This document shows positions 26,287 through 33,965 of a stretch of DNA of 48,451 nt, piece after piece. This DNA is from Autumnicola lenta (GTDB taxonomy: Bacteria > Bacteroidota > Bacteroidia > Flavobacteriales > Flavobacteriaceae), in assembly GCF_031846515.1 (NCBI RefSeq), contig NZ_JAVRHO010000025.1:1-48451 (forward strand), given 5' to 3'. Position 1 is the stretch's first letter, and each line of letters opens with the position of its first letter. Below the pieces are notes generated by a model. The model had not been told where the DNA came from. It made no database searches and saw nothing but the letters and a program-made list of their open reading frames with translations. Position numbers and translations under genes: made by a program.

Positions 26287-26394
26287 ATTTTTTGTTATGC
26301 TTACTTTATCTAATAGGATAAATTATTAAAAGGCACTAGAAGGATTCAAGATGGTCCTCCTATGACCTTTTAAAGAGACTATATCATTATAAAC

Positions 26395-29300
26395 CTACTT
26401 TATTTTAAAGATGGTTAGGGGTCTGTCATTATTTGCAATAACTATGTGAGGCTGTTCATTAATTAGAACCAACTTCATATTTTTAGCGTTTAAGTCATTA
26501 TAGAAATTGATATCTCTATAGGGTCTGAAACCCCCTTTAGAATCACCTAACAATACATATCCAATATTTGAATCGTAGCGCACTGTTTCTACTTCAGCTT
26601 CATGTATCGCACCTATGCCAATAACATCCATTATTCCATCATGATTAACATCTGTAAATGCAAAAGACATGGTTGGTCCCAATTGTGCGTAATTCGGCAG
26701 ATGTCTTAATTCAAAATTCCCACCTCCTTTATTTTCAAGATAAATAGATTTGAATTCGGTAGACTGTTTTTTATAGGAACTTTCCAGCATTCTTTTTCCA
26801 TAAACATCTTCCAATGTTGAATTAGCAAATTGCTGATAGGTTTGAATTTTCTGACTCACAAAAGGATTTTGGCTTGAAGAACATTCTTTACCACGAACAG
26901 GTACTAAATTCCCTTTGTAAAGTTTGCTCAAAAACATATCGTACTTCTCATCATCCTCTAAGTCTTTTCCGTAGATATATAGTGGCTTTTCTTCTGTAGG
27001 ATGATATTTGTTGTTTCCTCCAATATTACCTGCGAAATAGTCCATATCACCGTCGTTATCAAAATCAATTTCGGCAATTGTATTCCACCAGCCCCCAGTA
27101 TTTTCCAGGGATCGTACATTTGCTAATAAAAATTGTTTATCTACATTCTCAAAAACGATAATTGGCATCCACTCTCCGGCAACCATTAAATCTAAATCAC
27201 TATCGTTATCGTAATCACTAAAAATTAAGTCGTTTACTATTCCTATTTCTGAAAAATTTGGCGCAACCTCTTTAGTGACAACAGTAAATACGCCATTGGT
27301 GTTTTGCAACACATAGGACTTGGGTGGTAAGGGATACTTACCTGGAATTAGGTGTCCGGCCACAAACAAATCTAAATCCCCATCGTGATCATAGTCTAAA
27401 GAAGTAACGGCTTTAGTACTGGTTAACATGGTAGGCAAATTGTAAGATTTAGAAAAGTTGCCACAACCATCATTTAAATAAAGCCTGTCCTGTAGTAAAG
27501 GATCATTTTCTTTTAATTCGTAGCCGCCGCTGGTGACGTAAAGGTCCAGATTGCCATCATTGTTGGCGTCAAAAAAATGTGCTCCATTATCTTCATATTT
27601 TTTATCTTTTTCAAAAATGGCTATCTTTTTTTTCTGAAATCTGCCATCCGGATTCTGGATATATAGTTCCGCAGGCTGATCTAATGCACCTCCGAGGTAT
27701 AGATCGGCTAAGCCATCTTTATTTACATCAGCTTCTGCAAAGGCTGGACCTTTTTGAGATTGTTTTTGAGGCAAAAGCACCTGGCGGGAAAAATCATTAT
27801 ATTCATTCTCATGGTGTCTATAGTTTAAGCCCAAATGCTCTGGACTTACCCTGGTGAAATTATTAGAAAATTTGTATTTTGAGTGATTTACGTCGGACTT
27901 AGATTCTTTTTGATGAAACGTAAGTGTTTGATTTGCCTCTACATTCTCCTTTATTGAGATGCTTCCGTTATTCCATATAATTTCTACCCGTTTAATATTG
28001 GTTTCTTCACCAATACCAAAGTTTAAAATGGGAGAAACAGAAGATTGATATCCTCTCGAAAGAAACAATTCCTGGTATTGCATGGAACTATCAGTAAACA
28101 ACTTGACCTTACTTCCAATTGCGGTGACATTATTTTTACCGCCAATTAGATTTATATTTAGAAAATTGCTCGTGGAATTGTTTCGATAAATACCAGCCTT
28201 ATCTTCAAGATTATTGATGATAATATCCAAATCACCGTCATTGTCCAGGTCTGCATATGCTGCGCCGTTTGAATTTACGGCTTTAGTGAATCCCCAATTT
28301 TTAATTTCCTTACTAAACGACAGATTACCATTATTTTTAAAAGCATAATTTTGAAGCTTTTCCGAAGGCATTCTGTTCAAGATTTGTTCAATGGACATAT
28401 CTTTAATAGAATCTTGTTGTGTGTCCAAAAAATTTCCAAAATCCTGATTTGCTATTTCTCGTTTAATTCCGTTCGTAACAAATACATCTTTAAAACCATC
28501 ACCATCAAAATCTGCAATCAGTGGTCCCCAACTCCAATCGGTTTTTGAAAGTCCTGCAAATTGAGCTATGTCACTAAAATATCCATTCCCGTTATTTAGA
28601 TTAAGAATGTTGGACATATATTGATAATGGTATCCTGAATTAACTATCCACCAAAAACCACTGGTGTTCATGCTCGGCATATTCTGCTTCCCTCTGCTAT
28701 GGTCTTCTGCAGACATATCTAGAACCAATAAATCTGGTAATAAATCATTATTAATATCGGCAATATCAGAGCCCATACTACTGTATGAAGTGTGTTTTAC
28801 ACGTGTATCTATTTGATTAATAAAAGTGCCGTTTTTGTTATTAATGTATAATTTATCTGGAGTAATAAAATCGTTGGCAACATATACATCTGGCCAACCA
28901 TCGTTGTTATAGTCACCTATTGCGGCACTCAAACTAAATTCTTTATTCATTATTCCGCTATCGATGGTAACATCGGTAAATTTATTGCCGTCATTTCTAA
29001 AGAGATGATCTGAGGTTTGTGAAAAAAAATCTTCGTCTTCCAGAATTGCTGCGAGATTAACAGAATTAAGAAAATCGACTCGGTGATTAATTAGATACAT
29101 GTCTAAATCGCCATCCTTATCATAATCAAAAAAGTAAGATTGTATTGAAAAACCGTCGTTATCCAGCCCCCATTTTTGTGCTTCTTCTTTAAAAGTTCCA
29201 TCCCTCTGATTAATGAAAAGTTTATTGGTACGGAGTGAATTGTTGGTTAATGATGCCGATTTACAAACATAAAGATCCATCCATCCGTCATTATTGATAT

Positions 29301-29685
29301 CTATCATATTTACACCTGTGGTCCATCCTTCAGAATCTTCTACATGGGCAGCCTCTGTATTATCTTGAAATTTAAAATCTCCCTTATTAATATATAGCTT
29401 ATTGGATTTCTGGTTAGAGGTAAAATAGATGTCCTGTAATCCGTCATTATTTACGTCTCCTATGGCAACACCACCACCGTTATAGGCGTAGTAATAGTTG
29501 AGAACATTAAAATCAGAAGTTTCCTCTACGGAGTTTTCAAAATGAATATTGGTTTGATCATTAGATAGCAATGTGAAAAGATTGTCACCTACAGTTGGTT
29601 TCTTTGTAACTTCACCTTTATCTTTACAGGAAACTAAAAATGTCAGGAATAGTAGAAATAAATAAAAACTGAATTTATGCTTCAT
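26395..29685 (-). CDS. Large CRTAC1-type lipoprotein with two FG-GAP arrays and ASPIC/UnbV domain
   Basis: Lipoprotein of 1096 residues, lipobox Cys20 (FLVSC). The first half holds FG-GAP/VCBS blades with calcium loops DVNNDGLQD, DINNDGWMD, DYDKDGDLD, DYNNDGWPD, DFDGDGFKD and DLDNDGDLD. A central ASPIC/UnbV-like segment follows (VTAIGSKVKLFTD; IKRVEIIWNNG), then a second array: DVNKDGLAD, DANNDGNLD, DYDHDGDLD, DYDNDSDLD, DFDNDGDMD and DVNHDGIMD. No catalytic signature is visible. It differs from the 756-residue protein at 21733 by lacking the helical N-terminus and by having the second array. The divergent SGNH-hydrolase gene starts 138 bases away. Role unknown; probably an exposed binding protein. 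Confidence 0.85.
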   Translation of the reverse strand: MKHKFSFYLFLLFLTFLVSCKDKGEVTKKPTVGDNLFTLLSNDQTNIHFENSVEETSDFNVLNYYYAYNGGGVAIGDVNNDGLQDIYFTSNQKSNKLYINKGDFKFQDNTEAAHVEDSEGWTTGVNMIDINNDGWMDLYVCKSASLTNNSLRTNKLFINQRDGTFKEEAQKWGLDNDGFSIQSYFFDYDKDGDLDMYLINHRVDFLNSVNLAAILEDEDFFSQTSDHLFRNDGNKFTDVTIDSGIMNKEFSLSAAIGDYNNDGWPDVYVANDFITPDKLYINNKNGTFINQIDTRVKHTSYSSMGSDIADINNDLLPDLLVLDMSAEDHSRGKQNMPSMNTSGFWWIVNSGYHYQYMSNILNLNNGNGYFSDIAQFAGLSKTDWSWGPLIADFDGDGFKDVFVTNGIKREIANQDFGNFLDTQQDSIKDMSIEQILNRMPSEKLQNYAFKNNGNLSFSKEIKNWGFTKAVNSNGAAYADLDNDGDLDIIINNLEDKAGIYRNNSTSNFLNINLIGGKNNVTAIGSKVKLFTDSSMQYQELFLSRGYQSSVSPILNFGIGEETNIKRVEIIWNNGSISIKENVEANQTLTFHQKESKSDVNHSKYKFSNNFTRVSPEHLGLNYRHHENEYNDFSRQVLLPQKQSQKGPAFAEADVNKDGLADLYLGGALDQPAELYIQNPDGRFQKKKIAIFEKDKKYEDNGAHFFDANNDGNLDLYVTSGGYELKENDPLLQDRLYLNDGCGNFSKSYNLPTMLTSTKAVTSLDYDHDGDLDLFVAGHLIPGKYPLPPKSYVLQNTNGVFTVVTKEVAPNFSEIGIVNDLIFSDYDNDSDLDLMVAGEWMPIIVFENVDKQFLLANVRSLENTGGWWNTIAEIDFDNDGDMDYFAGNIGGNNKYHPTEEKPLYIYGKDLEDDEKYDMFLSKLYKGNLVPVRGKECSSSQNPFVSQKIQTYQQFANSTLEDVYGKRMLESSYKKQSTEFKSIYLENKGGGNFELRHLPNYAQLGPTMSFAFTDVNHDGIMDVIGIGAIHEAEVETVRYDSNIGYVLLGDSKGGFRPYRDINFYNDLNAKNMKLVLINEQPHIVIANNDRPLTIFKIK

Positions 29686-29823
29686 TGTAAGACCTGGAAT
29701 ATATTGTAAACCTAATTTTATTCGCTCAAGACGCCACCATTGTATTCTGCAGCCAAAATATAAATCTTAAGTATAAGAATTTAGTTTGAAAATAGGACGC
29801 AAGCGATCTTCTAAAATAACATA

Positions 29824-31473
29824 TTGCTTTTGGATAAAAAAACAGTATTTAAACTTATTGCTATTAGCTTCCCGTTTCTTCTAATTCTGGTGGTGGAGGT
29901 AATGCTCAGACTTTTTGGATATGGTGAAAACTACCAGCTTTTCCATAAAGTTACCTCCGAAAATAACACCGAATATTATGTGATGAATTCTGATATTTCT
30001 AAAAAGTATTTTAAGAATACAGGATTTAATTCCGATAATCAATCAGACCTTTTTTTAAAGAGTAAAACAGAAGATACGTATAGAATATTTGTTCAGGGTG
30101 CCTCCACCGTAGTGGGTTTTCCATTTTATAAGAATGGTTCATTTCCGCGAATACTTAAACACAGGCTTTCCCGGACGTTCCCTGAAAAAAATATCGAAGT
30201 GATCAACACCGGAATTACCGCTGTTAATTCATATACGTTATGGGATTTGACCGATAAAATAATTGCACAGAATCCAGATCTTGTTATAATTTATGCGGGA
30301 CATAATGAATACTATGGTGCTTTAGGTGCAGGGTCGTCTGTTTTTACCGGAAATCATCCTTCTCTAGTAAGAAGTTATTTAAAGTTGAAAAACTTACGTT
30401 TTTTTCAGTTATTGGAAAATACATATTCCAAAATTTTCGCCTCAAAAATTGATGCTGGTTATAAGGTTGGAGAAACAACATTAATGGAAGTGATGGCCAG
30501 GGAACAGCAAATCCCGTTTGATTCAGAAATTTATCATGCAGGTGTAGATCAATTCCGAAGTAATTTAAATATAATCATATCAAAATATCAGGATAATAAT
30601 ATTCCTGTTTTATTATCAACACTAGTTTCTAATGAAAAAGATATTCCACCATTCATAAGTGATGATATGGAGGAAGAAAAATTTGAGCGGGCTTTAGGAA
30701 ACGATAAAGGGAATATTTATAGAATCGGGGAACAGAATGCTGAAGCTGCCTACAAATTGGGGCAATATTATATTGATAAGCAAAAGGATTCCGCAAAGAA
30801 ATATCTGCAAATTGCTAAAGAATTAGACTTGCTAAGATTCCGGGCACCCGAAAAAATTAATAATATAATTACTGAATTGTCAGAAAAAGAAGGTGTGTTT
30901 CTGGTTGATGCAAAGAAACTGTTTCGGGATAAATCGCAGAGCGGATTTATTGATAATGAATTGATGACAGAGCATGTTCATCCTAATATAAAAGGGAACT
31001 TTTTAATAGCTGATGCGATTTATAACAAAATGGAAGAACTACAATTCATAGGCCGGTGGGACAATTTTATTCCTTATGATGATGCATTTCAGGACATACC
31101 TATAACTCAAATAGATTCTATTAGAGGAAAGTTTATTGTAGAAGACCTAAAGCGATCATGGCCCTATGTTTTAGAAATGTCTGGAAAAAATCCGGTAAGA
31201 GGTTATCATTCAATTCAGAATCCTACTTATGAAGAGCGAAAAGCCATCAATCTTTACTCTGGTATGGAGAAATGGGAGGATGTAATGAGGCAGGCCTATC
31301 ATACCTATAATAATGAGGGCGATTTTAAAAATGCGCTGCGTGTGGCACAATCTTTAATTTCTGAATATCCAGAACAACCAAAAGTTTACGAAATGGCCGC
31401 TGAGATTTGTATGAAAATGGATATGATGGATTATGCTGAATTTTATTCTAAAAAGGCAGAGCAATTAAAATAA
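29824..31473 (+). CDS. Membrane-anchored SGNH/GDSL hydrolase with C-terminal TPR-like tail
   Basis: Protein of about 549 residues. An N-terminal membrane helix (about 8-29) is followed by an SGNH hydrolase domain: the block I serine is Ser94 in FVQGASTVVGFPF, block II glycine is in VINTGITAVNSY, block III is Asn161 in IIYAGHNEYYG, and block V has the histidine in TEHVHPNIKGN (383-388). A helical tail (about 475-549) resembles tetratricopeptide repeats. The family includes esterases and acetyltransferases; the substrate is unknown. The start is unsure: there is no ATG before the membrane helix, so a TTG at 29824 or 29830 must be used. It converges with the SxtJ-like gene (8-base gap), part of a recurring carbamoyltransferase neighbourhood. 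An acetyl-xylan esterase role is possible but less favoured. Confidence 0.82.
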   Translation: MLLDKKTVFKLIAISFPFLLILVVEVMLRLFGYGENYQLFHKVTSENNTEYYVMNSDISKKYFKNTGFNSDNQSDLFLKSKTEDTYRIFVQGASTVVGFPFYKNGSFPRILKHRLSRTFPEKNIEVINTGITAVNSYTLWDLTDKIIAQNPDLVIIYAGHNEYYGALGAGSSVFTGNHPSLVRSYLKLKNLRFFQLLENTYSKIFASKIDAGYKVGETTLMEVMAREQQIPFDSEIYHAGVDQFRSNLNIIISKYQDNNIPVLLSTLVSNEKDIPPFISDDMEEEKFERALGNDKGNIYRIGEQNAEAAYKLGQYYIDKQKDSAKKYLQIAKELDLLRFRAPEKINNIITELSEKEGVFLVDAKKLFRDKSQSGFIDNELMTEHVHPNIKGNFLIADAIYNKMEELQFIGRWDNFIPYDDAFQDIPITQIDSIRGKFIVEDLKRSWPYVLEMSGKNPVRGYHSIQNPTYEERKAINLYSGMEKWEDVMRQAYHTYNNEGDFKNALRVAQSLISEYPEQPKVYEMAAEICMKMDMMDYAEFYSKKAEQLK

Positions 31474-31481
31474 AAAATTAT

Positions 31482-31841
31482 CTACCAGGGTTTATCAATG
31501 TCTTTACTGGTAAATAAGTGATTCCTTTTATGAAAATAGGAATCTTCCTTCTCTTTTTGCAGAATTTGATTTTTTCCGAATATTCTTTGCAGAGACGATA
31601 AAGGAACCAAGAAAATATAAAAGCAAATGAACATGATAAAATAATTCATTACAAAACCTAGATAATCAGAAAATCCAAACCAGATTTGTGCGATTATTAA
31701 AGCGGCCTTAATTGAAATTAAAGGAATTGCCAAAAATGCCACAGATAAGTAAATTAACCAGATATTCCCATAGACTAAAAAACAAATTAGTCCAACTAAT
31801 GCCAGAACAATTATGGTTTCATAGGCTTTTTCTTTCTTCAT
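31482..31841 (-). CDS. SxtJ-like small membrane protein
   Basis: Protein of 119 residues with about three hydrophobic helices (IIVLALVGLICFLVYG; IYLSVAFLAIPLISI; YFIMFICFYIFLVPLSSL). It matches what I know of SxtJ-family membrane proteins, which occur beside carbamoyltransferases (named from saxitoxin clusters). Its ATG overlaps the stop of the preceding 49-residue gene by one base (TAATG), so the two are translationally coupled. The biochemical role is unknown. Confidence 0.75.
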   Translation of the reverse strand: MKKEKAYETIIVLALVGLICFLVYGNIWLIYLSVAFLAIPLISIKAALIIAQIWFGFSDYLGFVMNYFIMFICFYIFLVPLSSLQRIFGKNQILQKEKEDSYFHKRNHLFTSKDIDKPW

Positions 31842-31990
31842 TAAAATAGGCTATAAATAAACGGTGCTAAAGCGGATCCGTTTGTAATAAATATAAGGCC
31901 TCCTAAAATCGCAAAAATTAATATCATAGGCACCAACCACCACTTTTTTCGTTCCTTTAAAAAAAGGAAAAATTCTTTTATAAACTCCAT
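31841..31990 (-). CDS. DUF5989 small membrane protein (49 aa)
   Basis: A 49-residue frame that fits exactly between the carbamoyltransferase stop (31991) and the SxtJ-like start. It begins MEFIKEFFLFLKERKKWWLV and ends NGSALAPFIYSLF. A basic-aromatic amphipathic start, one membrane helix and the closing SALAPFIY are the hallmarks of DUF5989, a family found with carbamoyltransferases. It is easily missed because of its size. Role unknown; probably a membrane partner of the SxtJ-like protein. Confidence 0.82.
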   Translation of the reverse strand: MEFIKEFFLFLKERKKWWLVPMILIFAILGGLIFITNGSALAPFIYSLF

Positions 31991-33793
31991 CTATTTTACA
32001 ATTAAATAATTCTCTAGCACTAACATATCCATCCCAGTGTGCATAAAGCAAAAATAAGCATTTTCAGGAGTGTTAACTATTGGTTCATCCTTGACATTGA
32101 AGCTTGTATTAATTAGGACACCGTTTCCAGTAATCTTTTTATAGGCCTGTAATAAGTTCCAAAACCTTGGATTCATGCTTTTTTTCACAACCTGGACCCT
32201 GGCAGAAAAATCTGTATGGGTAATTGCAGGTAATTTGGACTTAACTAAGTTACGTTTTTCTTCAAGGCTAAGTTCATCAAAATTATTCGGTAATTTTTTC
32301 ACTAATGATCTTTTAAGCTCATTAGTAAATAACATATAGTAAGACTGTTTTCCTTGTTCAAAATATGTGTCATAATCTTCCTCGCATACTGCTGGGGCAA
32401 AGGGTCTAAAGCTTTCTCTAAATTTAATTTTTAAATTCAGTTTAGACTGCATGTTACTATCTGTTGCATCTGCTAAAATACTTCTGTTACCCAATGCTCT
32501 TGGACCAAATTCTGTTCTTCCCTGAAACCATCCAACTACTTTTTTTTCAGCAATATAATTTGCAATTTCTTTATATAAGTGTTCTGAGGATTCAAAATAT
32601 TGAAAGTTGCATTTATTTTTCCTCAAAACTCTTTCAATTTCGAGATTTGAAAAATTTGGGCCTAAATAATTATTAAAGGGTTCGTTAAAACCAGTAAATG
32701 TCAAATCTGCCTTAAGGTAATTAGTTGATAATGCAGCTCCTATTGCGCCTCCGGCATCACCTGCAGCTGGTTGAATATAAATATCTTTAAAGATTTTCTG
32801 ATGATATAAAACAGAATTGGCTACACAATTAAGAGCAACACCACCGGCCAAACATAAATAATCGGCATTTGTTTGTTGTTTGACGTGTATGATCATTTTA
32901 ACCAGCACTTGTTCTAAAACTTTTTGAACAGCAAAAGCCAGGTCTGCATGAACTTGGGTTAAAGGTTCCTGGGGCTTTCTTTTTCTAAATTCAAACAATT
33001 TCTCCCATTTTTTTGGATTTACCATCCGTAATCCAACGGGGTATTCAAAATAATCTTTATTTAATTTAATAGAACCATCGTCTTTAATATCAATTAATTT
33101 TTCTTTAATAGTATCAATAAACTGAATCACCCTTTCAGACTTTGCATTACTATAAGGCGCGAGTCCCATCATTTTGTATTCACCTTTATTCACTTCAAAT
33201 CCCAGGAAATAAGTGAATGATGAATAAAATAAACCTATGGAATCTGGAAATTGCAATTCTCCCAGTACTTCTATTCCTTTTTCACCACAAGCGATTCCAT
33301 AAGAGGTTGTAGTCCATTCACCAACACCATCAACTGTTATAAATGCACTTTTTTTAAATGGTGATGTATAAAATGCACTGGCAATATGGGATAAATGATG
33401 TTCTGGAAAAACTATATCAATTTTAGAAACTTTACTATCTTTATTTATCTGTCTTAATCTTTTTCTTATGATCTGCTTGATAAACAGTTTTTCCTTTAAC
33501 CAAACAGGCATAGCTTTTACAAATGATTTAAAACCTTTGGGCGCAAAGGCGTAATAGGTTTCCAGTAATCTTTCAAATTTTAAGAAAGGCTTATCATAAA
33601 ATGCTATTGCATCGATATCACCTAAATCAAAACCAGATTCATTAAGACAAAATTTAATAGCTTCTTCAGGAAAAGAGGCGTCATTCTTTATCCTGGTAAA
33701 ACGTTCTTCCTGCGCGGCATACAGAACTTTACCATTCGAGATAATGGCAGCAGCCGAATCATGGTAATATGCAGAGATGCCAAGTATTTTCAT
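31991..33793 (-). CDS. Carbamoyltransferase (NodU/CmcH/SxtI-like)
   Basis: Cytoplasmic enzyme of 600 residues that uses carbamoyl phosphate (via a carbamoyl-adenylate) to carbamoylate a hydroxyl group on a sugar or other small molecule. The N-terminal domain shows LGISAYYHDSAA, EERFTRIKND and PEHHLSHIASAFY (130-142, the metal/adenylate-site histidines), then VDGVGEWTT and LAGGVALNCVAN. The C-terminal domain has GWFQGRTEFGPRALGNRSIL and NTSFNVKDEPIVNTP, all canonical. It heads a three-gene leftward unit with DUF5989 and SxtJ-like proteins. It is separated from susD (33966) by a very strong hairpin, so it is not part of the susCD transcript. The acceptor cannot be read from the sequence. Confidence 0.93.
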   Translation of the reverse strand: MKILGISAYYHDSAAAIISNGKVLYAAQEERFTRIKNDASFPEEAIKFCLNESGFDLGDIDAIAFYDKPFLKFERLLETYYAFAPKGFKSFVKAMPVWLKEKLFIKQIIRKRLRQINKDSKVSKIDIVFPEHHLSHIASAFYTSPFKKSAFITVDGVGEWTTTSYGIACGEKGIEVLGELQFPDSIGLFYSSFTYFLGFEVNKGEYKMMGLAPYSNAKSERVIQFIDTIKEKLIDIKDDGSIKLNKDYFEYPVGLRMVNPKKWEKLFEFRKRKPQEPLTQVHADLAFAVQKVLEQVLVKMIIHVKQQTNADYLCLAGGVALNCVANSVLYHQKIFKDIYIQPAAGDAGGAIGAALSTNYLKADLTFTGFNEPFNNYLGPNFSNLEIERVLRKNKCNFQYFESSEHLYKEIANYIAEKKVVGWFQGRTEFGPRALGNRSILADATDSNMQSKLNLKIKFRESFRPFAPAVCEEDYDTYFEQGKQSYYMLFTNELKRSLVKKLPNNFDELSLEEKRNLVKSKLPAITHTDFSARVQVVKKSMNPRFWNLLQAYKKITGNGVLINTSFNVKDEPIVNTPENAYFCFMHTGMDMLVLENYLIVK

Positions 33794-33865
33794 TAGAATT
33801 TATTAGGCTAAGGTATATTTCAAATTCCTTTAAATGGTAGTATTATTATAGTTACAATTTTTATT

Positions 33866-33910
33866 TACGTAAAAAGGTCGTCTAATATTTCAAGACAACC
33901 TTTTTACGTA
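33866..33910 (-). terminator. Very strong hairpin terminator after susD 1
   Basis: Two 18-base arms (33866-33883 and 33893-33910) pair with one mismatch around a 9-base loop, with five A on one side and five T on the other. It can end transcripts in either direction. It lies 55 bases after the susD stop and isolates susC-susD pair 1 from the carbamoyltransferase unit. Confidence 0.8.
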
Positions 33911-33965
33911 TAATCAATTTCTTTGACCTGTTCAGAAAGTCAAATTGCAAATTAAATGTCAATTA

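Larger units (their letters stand above)
25900..26394. other. 495-base intergenic leader with operator and small open frame
   Basis: Lies upstream of the TIG-CBM gene and downstream of the second CRTAC1-type gene. It contains the operator at 26271 and a 34-codon frame at 26013-26117. Between them and the start codon I see only AT-rich sequence. If the promoter is near the operator, the leader is unusually long. Confidence 0.5.

Noticed and set aside
29796..29811. ACGCAAGCGATCTTCT before the SGNH gene as an operator
   Set aside because: Only the left arm matches; the right half is unrelated.
29824..31473. SGNH protein as the missing acetyl-xylan esterase of the locus
   Set aside because: It has a membrane anchor and a TPR-like tail and is linked by position to the carbamoyltransferase unit, not to any xylan operator; kept only as an alternative.
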